Shown here piece after piece: positions 17,158 through 26,400 of a stretch of 64,000 nt of DNA (position 1 is its first letter; the number at the start of each line of letters is the position of its first letter). Position numbers and translations under genes: made by a program. The DNA comes from an uncultured Saprospiraceae bacterium (GTDB taxonomy: Bacteria > Bacteroidota > Bacteroidia > Chitinophagales > Saprospiraceae), in assembly GCA_938015595.1 (NCBI GenBank), contig CALLPI010000010.1, forward strand, positions 278,167 to 342,166, read 5' to 3'. The notes under the pieces were generated by a model that searched no databases, was not told where the DNA came from, and worked only from the letters and a program-made list of their open reading frames with translations.

Positions 17158-17808
17158 ATGAAACTTCGCGTCTTGCTATTTTTTGTGTGCGGGCTATGCC
17201 TTGCGCAGGCCGTCAAGGCACAGGAGGGAGCCATTGGCAACGTCCTTTTCGATACCTCGGCCTGGATAGAACTGATTACTATTGAGCCGGCTATTATGCT
17301 GGACCTTAAGTATGCTACTACTGACAACTTTGTCAAAGAAAAACTCTACGAGTGCCCGCGCTGCTTTTTGCGCGCAGACGTAGCTTACGCCGTGCGCAAC
17401 GTGCATCGCGAACTGCGCCGCAAGGGTTATGGCCTCAAAATGTATGACTGCTACCGACCACTACCCATTCAGTGGAGACTTTGGAACAAAGTGCCAGATG
17501 CCCGCTACGTGGCTGACCCCCGAAAAGGCTCCATGCACAATCGCGGTTCGGCAGTGGACCTCACCATTGTGGATGCCAACGGCAAAGAGCTTGACATGGG
17601 CACGCCTTTTGACTTTTTTGGCGAGGAAGCCTACCACAACTACACCAAACTACCTCAGCAAGTGCTCGACAATCGCAAATTGCTCAAGGAAACCATGGCT
17701 AAACACGGTTTTCGCTCCACGCCTACCGAGTGGTGGCACTATTCCTACACCAAGCGCAGCTATCCACTCTCCAAAATGGAGTGGCCTTGCGATACCAGAA
17801 GCAAATAG
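17158..17808 (+). CDS. Secreted D-Ala-D-Ala dipeptidase, VanX/DdpX family (M15D)
   Basis: Zinc dipeptidase that cleaves D-alanyl-D-alanine. Signal peptide 1-21 (cleavage after VKAQ). Catalytic motifs: the zinc site SMHNRGSAVDLT (SxHxxGxAxD), Arg in YDCYRP, and the C-terminal EWWHYSY with the catalytic Glu and third zinc His. Length of 216 is normal. The exported form with no vanH/vanA or vanRS neighbours points to peptidoglycan turnover and amino-acid recovery, not glycopeptide resistance. Confidence 0.9.
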   Translation: MKLRVLLFFVCGLCLAQAVKAQEGAIGNVLFDTSAWIELITIEPAIMLDLKYATTDNFVKEKLYECPRCFLRADVAYAVRNVHRELRRKGYGLKMYDCYRPLPIQWRLWNKVPDARYVADPRKGSMHNRGSAVDLTIVDANGKELDMGTPFDFFGEEAYHNYTKLPQQVLDNRKLLKETMAKHGFRSTPTEWWHYSYTKRSYPLSKMEWPCDTRSK

Positions 17809-17830
17809 GTGGCGTAGGGTGGTGGCAGCG

Positions 17831-18208
17831 TCAGTCTTCCAGCACAATTTGCTTTCGATTGCCTTTGGCCCAGTCATTGAAGGGTGCAAATACGTGTATG
17901 TGACCATCTTCCACGCGGGCTTCGATGCGCTCCACGTCCACCACTGGCAGCAGGGGCAAGTTTACAAGGTAATAAGGCATTTGCATTGCTCCGCCCAGAG
18001 CATCCATTAGCAAGTATATGACAAAGCGCTGTTGCAGTACTTCTATGCGCACCTTATTCAGGTCAATACCTGGTGCAGCCAACACCAGATGGTATCCTTC
18101 TTCCGCCTGCCATGCGCGTATCTGGGTTTGAGCTACACCGCCGTGTATGGTGTTCAAGAGGTCGTATTGCGCCAGCAATTCCTTTGGTATCTGCACTTGA
18201 GGTTTCAT
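17831..18208 (-). CDS. Small heat-shock protein, Hsp20 family (divergent)
   Basis: 125 residues with an alpha-crystallin-like core: YHLVLAAPGIDLNKVRIEV near the middle, and the late strand VEARVEDGHIHVFAP-like segment read as RIEARVEDGHIHVFAP. The canonical GxL triplet is replaced by GHI, and the usual C-terminal IxI motif is present only loosely as QIVLED. It is an ATP-independent holdase by family. The gene is convergent with the dipeptidase (22 bp gap) and divergent from the SOD; a Crp/Fnr-like palindrome lies 20 bp ahead of its ATG. Confidence 0.7.
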   Translation of the reverse strand: MKPQVQIPKELLAQYDLLNTIHGGVAQTQIRAWQAEEGYHLVLAAPGIDLNKVRIEVLQQRFVIYLLMDALGGAMQMPYYLVNLPLLPVVDVERIEARVEDGHIHVFAPFNDWAKGNRKQIVLED

Positions 18209-18227
18209 AAGGTTGTGTTTTGCGATA

Positions 18228-18243
18228 TGTGATTTTTATCACT
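18228..18243. promoter_or_regulatory. Candidate Crp/Fnr-family operator
   Basis: TGTGATTTTTATCACT contains the perfect palindrome GTGAT-N4-ATCAC and fits TGTGA-N6-TCACA with one mismatch. It is placed 20 bp before the hsp20 start, in the shared region with the exported SOD gene. Confidence 0.45.
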
Positions 18244-18363
18244 GGTATAAGAGTAGGCAAATAGAATGCCAATTACCCCTTGGAGTGACTTTGTGTCAGT
18301 ACATCTGCAATTTTGACACACTCTCAACTTGTTTCTTAAAGGACGCAGCAAGTGAAATTATTG

Positions 18364-18371
18364 TAACTTTG
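18364..18371 (+). promoter_or_regulatory. Candidate -7 box for the SOD-carrier operon
   Basis: TAACTTTG is an exact TAnnTTTG match, 30 bp before the ATG at 18401. The 10-mer ACTTTGTGTC containing it recurs about 80 bp upstream. No TTG at the usual spacing. Confidence 0.45.
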
Positions 18372-18400
18372 TGTCGAATTTTTGTCCAAAAAACAATCCT

Positions 18401-19414
18401 ATGTGTATAACAATTCGCTTCATAGCAGCAGCTATCGCAGCCATGGCTGCAGCCAGTGTGCAAAGCCAGCCTCTTGAACTGCCTAAATTGGGCTACGCGT
18501 ACAATGCCCTAGAACCCTATATTGACGCTCAAACAATGGAAATACACTATTCGCGGCATCACCAGGGATATGTGAGCAATCTCAACAAAGCCATTGCCGG
18601 TACAACTGCCGAGAAGCTTTCGCTGGAAGACTTACTACTCACTAGCGGGCGACGCGGCGATGCCGTACGCAATAATGCTGGGGGGCACTACAACCACACC
18701 TTATTTTGGGAAATCCTCTCCGCTACTCCAGCCCAAACGCCCAGTGCAGCCCTCCAGCAAGCCATCATAAGGCAATACGGTACACTAGACAGCCTCAAAA
18801 ATGCACTTAACCAGGCAGCTGCCTCACGCTTTGGATCCGGTTGGGCCTGGCTCATTGTCACGGTGGATAAAAAACTGCAGGTGTGCTCTACGCCTAACCA
18901 GGATAACCCCATAATGGATGTGTCCAAGGAGCGCGGCATTCCCATTCTTGGCATTGATGTGTGGGAACACGCCTACTACCTCAAGTATCAAAATAAACGC
19001 AGCGACTACCTGGCCGCCATCTGGAATGTGCTGGACTGGGCCGCCGTGAGCCGCAAGTATGACGTCGCCCTCAACGACCCTCTGCTAAAGCGCATCGAAA
19101 AAGATACCTGGCAGGCACTCAAGGACTTCCACGTGGTTATGGCACAAACTTTCCATCCTATGGAAGATGGAAACCTCAAGCCCATACGCGAGCGCGCCGG
19201 CGAAATGAAACTTAAGGCCGAACTACTCAAAGTATCGCCTATTCCGGCTTCGTTCAACACTGCTGAAATTCGCAAAGCCATTGACGACCTGATAAAAGGC
19301 TCTGCGGCACTAGAAAAGAGCGTGCGTAAAAAAGCCAAAGACGATACAATCAAAAGCCAGTTGACAGCCCTGCACGACACCTTCCACGTCATCCAGGGGC
19401 TTTGCAGCCATTGA
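18401..19414 (+). CDS. Exported Fe/Mn superoxide dismutase with extra C-terminal His/Met/Cys helical domain
   Basis: Superoxide dismutase core with a signal peptide (MCITIRFIAAAIAAMAAAS to SQP), so a periplasmic or outer location is inferred. Metal ligands are all present: His in EIHYSRHHQGY, His in GGHYNHTLFW, and Asp and His in GIDVWEHAYY. The usual SOD ends near WNVLDW; here about 115 residues follow with the elements FHVVMAQTFHP, PIRERAGEM and a final LHDTFHVIQGLC. That tail looks all-helical with regularly placed His, Met and Cys and could be a metal or heme-binding bundle (inference). Start 18401 is chosen for the signal peptide; 18371 is also open. The carrier gene starts 5 bp after the stop. 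Confidence 0.86.
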   Translation: MCITIRFIAAAIAAMAAASVQSQPLELPKLGYAYNALEPYIDAQTMEIHYSRHHQGYVSNLNKAIAGTTAEKLSLEDLLLTSGRRGDAVRNNAGGHYNHTLFWEILSATPAQTPSAALQQAIIRQYGTLDSLKNALNQAAASRFGSGWAWLIVTVDKKLQVCSTPNQDNPIMDVSKERGIPILGIDVWEHAYYLKYQNKRSDYLAAIWNVLDWAAVSRKYDVALNDPLLKRIEKDTWQALKDFHVVMAQTFHPMEDGNLKPIRERAGEMKLKAELLKVSPIPASFNTAEIRKAIDDLIKGSAALEKSVRKKAKDDTIKSQLTALHDTFHVIQGLCSH

Positions 19415-19419
19415 CATAC

Positions 19420-20814
19420 ATGGAGCGCCACTGGTATCGCCACATACCGCATCCCACAGCCATACTTTTGGGCATGTTGGCCGTAGCCTCGGGGCTGAGC
19501 CACGTACTGCCCGCCGGAAAGTTTGAGCGCATCGTTGTAGATAGCCGCGAGCGTGTAGTTGCTGGCTCCTATCACACGGTAGATAGTACGCCATTAGGCA
19601 TCATGGACATGTTTATGGCACTGCCGGCAGGGTTCAAAACTGCCTCCGACATCATCTTCATAATCTTTGCCTCTGGCATCATGTTTGGCTTCCTGGAGCG
19701 CAGCGGCGCTGTGGAGCATGCCGTGGGTGCACTGGTCAGGCAGTTGGGCATGGCACGCCGCTATGTGATTGTAGTGGTAATGACTTTCGTATTCGGGGCG
19801 CTGGGGGTGTTTGTGGGCTATGAAAATAACATTGCCATGGTGCCCATCGCCGCTCTGTTGAGCCTGGCCATCGGGGGCGACCTAATGTTGGCTGCCGGTA
19901 TTTCAGTAGGCGCTATTACGGTTGGTTTTGGGCTGTCGCCTGTCAATCCTTACACTATTGGCACAGCGCATCGCATTGCAGAAATGCCGCTGTTTTCCGG
20001 TGCCTGGCTGCGCAGCATATTGTGTTTCGTTGCATTGTGCGTGCTGGCCTGGTACAATATACGCTACCTAAAAAAAATTGCACAAGACCCCGTGCACAGC
20101 CTAGGCAAAGATCTGGAGGTAAAAGGGCTGCACCTATCCAAACCCATTGAAGCCTATCGCATGACAAGTGCGCACACTATAGCCTTGGCGGCTTTTGCCA
20201 TTGTGCTAGCCATCATACTATATGGCGTATTTGCCCATCATTGGTACATCAATCATATTTCGGCAGTATTCTGCATGCTGGCCATTCTTCTGGGCTTGCT
20301 CAACCGGCACTCAATACAGGAGTTTGGAGAAATCGCGCTCAAATCAGTATCGGCCGTGGCACCTGGAGCCTTCATGGTGGGCTTTGCCACCAGCATCAAA
20401 GTAGCCCTGGAAATGGGGCAAATCAACGATACCATTGCGCACCACCTGTCGCAAGCACTGCAAGGGCTGCCGTTGTATGCCGCTGCAGTGGGCATGACAG
20501 CGGTGCAGTCGCTCATGAACTTTCTCATTCCGTCAGGTAGCGGTCAGGCTTTGGCTACGCTTCCTGTGCTCATACCAGTAGGTGAAGTACTGGGGCTGAC
20601 CCGACAAACCATCATACTGGCCTATCAAATTGGCGACGGACTGACCAACCTCATTAATCCTGCCCTAGGCGGACTCATTGCTATGCTTAGCATGTGCCGG
20701 GTACCATTGGATCGCTGGCTGCGCTTCGTTTTTCCTTTGTTGCTGGTGCTGATGGCTTTAGCGCTGAGTGCTGTAGTGGCAGCAGTGGCTATAGGGTACG
20801 GGAGCGGGGAGTAA
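19420..20814 (+). CDS. YfcC/C4-dicarboxylate (ArcD-like) family transporter
   Basis: Polytopic inner-membrane carrier of the YfcC/DcuC group, about 465 residues with 11-12 hydrophobic segments. Family features: the N-terminal PHPTAILL, the loop GYENNIAMVPI, SPVNPYTIGTAHRIA, and the repeat partner NFLIPSGSGQALATLPVLIP. Substrates in this family are amino acids or C4-dicarboxylates; none can be assigned. Start is ATG 19420, five bases beyond the SOD stop, so coupling with that gene is likely although the functional link is not obvious. Confidence 0.85.
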   Translation: MERHWYRHIPHPTAILLGMLAVASGLSHVLPAGKFERIVVDSRERVVAGSYHTVDSTPLGIMDMFMALPAGFKTASDIIFIIFASGIMFGFLERSGAVEHAVGALVRQLGMARRYVIVVVMTFVFGALGVFVGYENNIAMVPIAALLSLAIGGDLMLAAGISVGAITVGFGLSPVNPYTIGTAHRIAEMPLFSGAWLRSILCFVALCVLAWYNIRYLKKIAQDPVHSLGKDLEVKGLHLSKPIEAYRMTSAHTIALAAFAIVLAIILYGVFAHHWYINHISAVFCMLAILLGLLNRHSIQEFGEIALKSVSAVAPGAFMVGFATSIKVALEMGQINDTIAHHLSQALQGLPLYAAAVGMTAVQSLMNFLIPSGSGQALATLPVLIPVGEVLGLTRQTIILAYQIGDGLTNLINPALGGLIAMLSMCRVPLDRWLRFVFPLLLVLMALALSAVVAAVAIGYGSGE

Positions 20815-21203
20815 GGGGGCCAGACGCATCGAAAAGGTAGTTCAACTCTGGACACATTGGCGTTCATGAAGCGCCAGAACTTGGATTCAAGTTTGGATAG
20901 ACGATTTGCAGCTTAGGCAACTATGCCCCACATAGAATAGAAGAATAGCAACCTTTTATTCCTTAGGGCAGGCCATGAGCTAAGAGCTGTGCGTATGGTC
21001 AGCGCTGCAATTGGGGTGCGCTCTCCACCAAACAAGCAGATCCAGAGTTTTCTCCGTGAGCAAGATTTTATCCTTCAGTAGGATTCCCTTACCCTAAGCT
21101 CACGACTCTCTGTTCTCTCGATGCTCCCTCGCCGATTCTCTCAAAAAAAAAAAGACAATTATCGCCCAGTCTCAAAGTCATCATTTTTCCCGTACTTCGC
21201 GGT
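20815..21203. other. Gene-free stretch, 389 bp, with repeat R2 copy and small hairpins
   Basis: No supported gene. It holds a hairpin AACTTG-GATT-CAAGTT (20878-20893), a near palindrome around TTCATGAA (20858-20876), the 13-mer GAAGAATAGCAAC at 20940-20952 that recurs at 22950, the R2 element (20971-21110), and an 11-A run at 21143-21153 before the TPR-VWA gene. Confidence 0.6.
20971..21110 (+). repeat. Dispersed intergenic repeat R2, copy 1
   Basis: Aligned by eye to 59505-59645: shared blocks GAGCTGTGCG, then AGCAGATCCAGAGTTTTCTC against AGCAAATTTCAGAATTTTCT, CCGTGA against CCATGA, and an end block CTAAGCTCACGACTC against CTCAAAGCTCGTGGCTTC. The two ends are imperfect inverted repeats (TGAGCTAAG and CTAAGCTCA). 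It carries no ORF, so it is MITE-like or an RNA element. Confidence 0.6.
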
Positions 21204-22607
21204 ATGTTTGCTCAATGGCTGATGACCCTGTTATGGTGCAGTCTCGCGACAGGGGCTGTATATGCGCAGAAAAACGCCTACCAGCATTACTACCGAGGCG
21301 CCATGCACTATGGGGAGGGGCATTACAAGCAGGCTGAAGCACACTTCCGGCAAGCACACAACGCTGTTCCCGACAACTTCTACTTTGCAGTGGCACTGGG
21401 GGTGGCCATGAGCAGAGCAGGGCATCACGAGGCAGGGCGCGCCTTACTCGACAGAGCCAACCGCCTATTGAGGCCCAAAGATCCAGAATATACCATCAAG
21501 CGAGCTGCTTGGCATTTTTTTGTGGGCATTTCTTATCTATATGCTGGCAAAGCCAGATATGCCATCGCCCACATCAAGCGCGCCATTGCCATGGAAGAAC
21601 ACTCTGGCGACGAGCGCAAACTTAGCGTCTTTCACAACACCCTGGGCTATGCGCTATTGCTGCACCAGGGGCAGGGCGCGTACGTCAAAGCAGGGCTGGC
21701 ACTGCACTACCATGTGTACAGGCAAGACCTGGAACGTGCTGTCGAACAGTTTGAGAAAGCACTCCGCTATAACCCTCACAACACAGTAGCCCTGCTCAAT
21801 TATCGCACCATTGCCGACACCCTGGGCTTGCCCCACACGCAGTGGCTTGCCTATGCCGACTCCCTTGCCCAACAACGCCAGCTGACACCGGCATTCAGCG
21901 CTATGCCCGCCAGGATAGATCAGCTCTTGCAGCTGGGGCGCTACGAAGACGTACTTTTCCTCGTAGATATCTCCGGCTCTATGGTCATGGAAAAAGTAAT
22001 TTGTCTGAACCAGAGCCGCTTCAGTGTAATGAAAGAAATGGCCTTGTACCTCGTAGAGCGAATACCTGCCCGCACGCGCCTTGGGCTGGCCACCATTGGC
22101 GGAGACTGCGACAAGCCCCCTCTGAAATGGATGCCTGTGGGCAGTCTGAGCCCAAAACACCTCAAAGACGAAATTCACTACCTCTACCCTGATGGCACTA
22201 CACCCCTGCTAACCATGCTGGTGAAGTCGCCCGAACTCTTTGCAACCCCTGACTCCGTAGCCAAGTCTATTTTCCTCATTAGCGACGGAGAAAATATATG
22301 CCGCGTAGGTAATCTAGACATCTGCGCCTGGGCGGCCGGGCTGGCCGGACGAAACATCACCATCCACGTACTTACCTTCCTGGATGCCAGCTTGCATAAT
22401 ACCGGCGCTTTTGCCGAATATACCTGCCTGGCCGACTATACCGGTGGCAAAGTAGTATATATTGACAACTACCGCTGCAGCGTGGAGTTGTTTGACTTCA
22501 ACCTCCTGGAAACCTGCCAATTGGCCATACCGCCCCTACGGCGCTCTAATTGTTACGATCCGATAGTAAAGGACATGTGGGCGATTTTCCCAAAGGAGAG
22601 GGAGTAA
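21204..22607 (+). CDS. Exported TPR and von Willebrand factor A domain protein
   Basis: 467 residues. Signal peptide about 1-22 (AVYAQ). Residues about 25-230 hold TPR-like repeats (YYRGAMHYGEGHYKQAEAHF and later FEKALRYNPHN). A VWA domain follows from about 245 with a complete MIDAS: DISGS, the Thr of PDGTTP, and ISDGEN. The VWA part and the tail contain many Cys residues, consistent with disulfides outside the cytoplasm. Such proteins bind ligands or partners in a metal-dependent way; the partner is unknown. The gene stands alone, with non-coding DNA on both sides. Confidence 0.82.
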   Translation: MFAQWLMTLLWCSLATGAVYAQKNAYQHYYRGAMHYGEGHYKQAEAHFRQAHNAVPDNFYFAVALGVAMSRAGHHEAGRALLDRANRLLRPKDPEYTIKRAAWHFFVGISYLYAGKARYAIAHIKRAIAMEEHSGDERKLSVFHNTLGYALLLHQGQGAYVKAGLALHYHVYRQDLERAVEQFEKALRYNPHNTVALLNYRTIADTLGLPHTQWLAYADSLAQQRQLTPAFSAMPARIDQLLQLGRYEDVLFLVDISGSMVMEKVICLNQSRFSVMKEMALYLVERIPARTRLGLATIGGDCDKPPLKWMPVGSLSPKHLKDEIHYLYPDGTTPLLTMLVKSPELFATPDSVAKSIFLISDGENICRVGNLDICAWAAGLAGRNITIHVLTFLDASLHNTGAFAEYTCLADYTGGKVVYIDNYRCSVELFDFNLLETCQLAIPPLRRSNCYDPIVKDMWAIFPKERE

Positions 22608-23084
22608 CTGCAGAATTGATCAGAAGCACACGTCAAAAAGCACCGATAGAGACTATTGCCTGATGACATGGACGCACTCAAGATACTTCCGCAAGGTTAT
22701 AAGGTTTTGTACACAACATCTGCAAATCATGCACAAAACTTGGCGTTGCTCGGTATAGAGCTTTAAGCGTCATTACCATAGGTACAAAAGCGCCAAATAT
22801 ACTGCCAGCTATGGCCGCAGCCTCAGCAGGCTAAACAATGCAGGCGATACCCTGCTGGTAAGCTGAATGTGAAAGCGCAGCGCTGAGATGGTCCCGATCA
22901 GCGAGTCATCAGCATTCCGCAATACCGTGTGGAAGAGTCTCATACTCTGGAAGAATAGCAACGACATTATTTACCGTAAGGCGCCCGTTTATTAATTGAT
23001 CGTAAATTTTTACACACGTTTTTTGCCCACGAATTAATTCTCAATATTTTTCGACGTTCTTTTCGCATTTAAATAATTAATCCA
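22608..23084. other. Gene-free stretch, 477 bp, with repeat R1 copy
   Basis: No supported gene. Contains R1 at 22682-22757, the short palindrome AGCGC-A-GCGCT near 22875-22885, the 13-mer GAAGAATAGCAAC at 22950-22962 shared with 20940, and an AT-rich stretch (about 22990-23080) that probably holds the promoter of the next gene. Confidence 0.6.
22682..22757 (-). repeat. Dispersed palindromic repeat R1, copy C
   Basis: In minus orientation the element begins TATACCGAGCAACGCCAAG, continues TTTTGTGCATGATTTGCAGA and ends GAAGTATC. The first half agrees nearly base for base with copy B at 43941; the second arm is partly decayed but keeps ACAAAACCTT. It starts 75 bp after the VWA gene stop. Confidence 0.75.
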
Positions 23085-23480
23085 ATGGGACTTCAGGAAA
23101 AACGCCTTGCTAAAAACATTCAGGACAATGTACTACCCGGTATCCTGGCACAAATTAGATCTGTAGCGGGCTACGAACCCACAATCCACATTGACTGGGA
23201 TACCTTCACTGCCTACGACGAGTACCCTCTGAACCGCCTGGAAAATGATATACTGCCCGATCTAGTAGAAGTGTTCAGGCGCATTGCTGTTGACGACATG
23301 GGCCGTGAAGCCCTGCAGGCTGGGCTGCGCAGCATCCGAATGGAGAATACCGACGACCAAAGCGCCGTGGAGCTTCGCTTTGCCGACGGCGAACTCTATC
23401 ACAAAATGCAATTGGCCGGCAGTATCTACAGCCGCTACTCTGCCGATCATATTGTACCACTGCTGGAGAGGTCGCTCTGA
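23085..23480 (+). CDS. Conserved-looking hypothetical cytoplasmic protein
   Basis: 131 residues, no family recognised. It is an acidic soluble protein without signal peptide or membrane segment; helix-rich at the start (EKRLAKNIQDNVLPGILAQI) with a WDTF/YPLNRLENDILPDL central part. Codon use and amino-acid composition look coding. The AT-rich leader supports its own promoter. Its stop is only 2 bp from the convergent stop of the giant T9SS protein. Confidence 0.6.
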   Translation: MGLQEKRLAKNIQDNVLPGILAQIRSVAGYEPTIHIDWDTFTAYDEYPLNRLENDILPDLVEVFRRIAVDDMGREALQAGLRSIRMENTDDQSAVELRFADGELYHKMQLAGSIYSRYSADHIVPLLERSL

Positions 23481-23482
23481 GG

Positions 23483-26400
23483 CTACTGCCAGCCGCCGGC
23501 AAACTTGAACGCCTCAAAATTTTGCTCGCCTACCTTCAGGCGCAGCACGTACATGGCTTTGGCCAAATGAAAGCCCAGGTTTATTTCAAGATAAGGCCCC
23601 GGTGCGTCGGCGCGGCCTCTGGCCACCAAACGACCTGCCGCATCGAGTACCTCGTACTGCACCTCCTTTTCCACCACTTGGTTGAAAGTGACCCCCACTG
23701 AAGTACCCGACAACGAGGGGAAGATGCGGTTGACTGCCGCAGTGGGCGCGCTGCGCTGCATGACAATGACAGGCGAATAAAATGTATGGCTGTAGTTGAT
23801 GGCCGGCTCTTCGTTGATGACTTTGAGGCGATAGAAGTATAAGTTGCGCTGCGCCAGCGAGGTATGCGTGTAGGTTTGCGCCTCCAGGGTACGGCCGCCG
23901 GTGGCATTCAGGGTGGCTATGCGCTCGTAGTCTCGTCCGTTTACCGAGCGCTCCACTTCGATGCGCTGGCAGAAGTATTCAGGTTGGGTCAGCCAGTCTA
24001 GCTTGACCGACACCCCACCATTGACATAAGTACCATTGAAGCTTTGCAAGCGAGTCACGAGTTCGCCCTCGTACTTGTCAATACGGATGTCGTCAATGGC
24101 TACACCTATGTGGTTACCGATGCCGTCGGAGCGAAATACAAATCGGAAGGCTACGTCGGGATTACCAGAGAGGAAACTGACGTTGAGGCGCAGTTGCGAC
24201 CATTCATTGCGGTTGCCGCTGAAATAAGAAGACCCCACAGGGAAGGCTACATCGCTGAGGTTGCTGTTGCGCTGGTTGTACCAATTGGTTTGCACGCTGT
24301 CGCCTAGCACTTGCCAGGTTTGCCCCCTGTCGGTGGAATATTCTACCCGGAAGCCATCAAACCCAGGATGGATGCGCCACTTACCCCAGAAACTGAACTC
24401 GTAGATGCCAGGCTGCGAAAAGTCGAAGTTGGGCAAATAGAGCATAGTGTGCGTGTTGGGCTGGTAAAACGGCTCTGTGAGCCCTACCACGTAGGCGTTC
24501 TGGCCGCTGCGCGTACCGTCCTTGCCAGTGATGGTGGAGCGCCCGCGCTGCCACGACGACCCCGATACAGTGTAGACGCCGTACTGCTCGGTGAAGCCCT
24601 CCAAATTGCCGCCCCAGTTAGGTTTGTCTTCTTTCCATGGCAGGGGCAAGTCGGGCAGTATTTTAATAGAGCGCGCTGTTTGCAGGCTGTTGTTAATGGT
24701 GAGCGATACCGGGTAAGTGCCTACATTCGCATACGCATGTTGGGGGTTTTCATCATTAGAGGTAGCCCCATCGCCAAATTGCCAAAACCAGGATTCTGCA
24801 TTGGTGGAGGGATCTCCAAAGAACTGTATGGGCACACGGGTGTAGCTGAGTTCGTCGAAACGCATACGGGCCGTTGGCGTGGCAAGCACGTCGCTGATGA
24901 ACATACCCCGTCCGTGTGTAGCTGCTAGGATAACCTTGTCAGAACGGCGCAGGCGTAGCATATCCGTGCGCACAAATGGCGTACCTCGGCCAGCCGCCGG
25001 CGGATACCAGCGGGTCTGTTCGCCGTTCAGCAGGTCGGTGGTCCATACACCGGCTTCGGTGGCCAGGAAGGCCTGGCGGTTATTGTCGGGGTTAAAGATG
25101 GCAAAGTTTACGGGCATGTCAGGCAGGTCACCTTCCACATTGATCCAAGTTTGGCCGCCGTCAAAACTCTCAAAGACGCTGGGCAGTCCATAGTTGGACA
25201 CCGTGACCAGCAGATGCTCGGGGTTGCCCTGCTCAATTTCAATACAAGAGATGACGCCGGCCAATGGCGTAAGCACAATCCCATCCACTACATTACCTTC
25301 ATGGGCGTTGTCCACGCGCACGATGCGGCCACCGTTGAAGTTTCCAAAATATACGCGGTTGGGTATGTTGGGATCCACAGCTACTGCTGATACATCCAGG
25401 TTCAAGTCGGCTACATCCACAGGAGTAGTTGTACCGGTAGTTACATTCCAGCGGTAGAAGTCAGCTGCACGGGTTTGGGAATACAGGATATTGGTACGGC
25501 TGTCGTAGCCGGACGCACTCAGGAAATTGCCGTTCAAACTAGCACCGCTGAAGAAGGAACGCCCACCGTTGGTGGATAGGGAGTAGTTGGCAAAGTACAG
25601 TGACACCATCTGTATATCAGGCTCGTCTTCATCAATATGGCAAAAGAATCCGTCTCCGCCCAGTACTTGCCTGCCGGGGGATATACCAGGCTCACCCAGT
25701 GCAATAGAGCCATTGTCTTGTGTACCGCCAATGTAGTAGCTACGCGCCTCCTGTGGGTGAATAGCCCCTGCATAAAACTGGCTGGTATTGTAGCTGATGT
25801 TGCGGTCATTGATTTGCAGCTGACTAGCAGGGGCGTTGCCGTTGGTAGTGCGATACACTCCACCGTCATTGGTAAAGTAAATAATGTTGCTGTTCTTGGG
25901 ATCATACACAATGCGGTGCTGGTCGGCGTGTACGTACTGAATGCCGCCACCGCCAAACCACTGGGAAATCTGCGTCCATGAAGAGCCGGAGTTGGTGGTC
26001 AGGTGCAAGTCAATACCGCCTACAATGACGCGCGCTGGATTGGTGGGGTGCACCGAGATGTCAAGATCATACCAAGCTTGACCGCGGGCAAAGTTGTCCA
26101 TGCCCAGTGCCTGTGGCATAGAGGTTCTTGTCCAGAAGGCGCCGCCATTGTTGGTGCGATAGATACCCTCTACATCGCCGTCAATGTCATTTACGGCATA
26201 GATGACCTGCGGATCGCTTTCCGCTACGTCAAACTCAATGCGCTGGCTGGCTGCAGGGGGAGCACCTGGGCTATTGGTGATGTTCGTCCAGGTACCGACG
26301 TTACCCGATGGCGAGCGAAAAATAGCGTTGCGTGAAGATACAAAAATATGACCATTGGAAGCCAGTTCAATATCATAAAAGCGATTGGCCGACACCCCCG

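Noticed and set aside
17158..17808. VanX as vancomycin-resistance determinant
   Set aside because: Exported, no vanH/A/R/S neighbours; fits peptidoglycan turnover.
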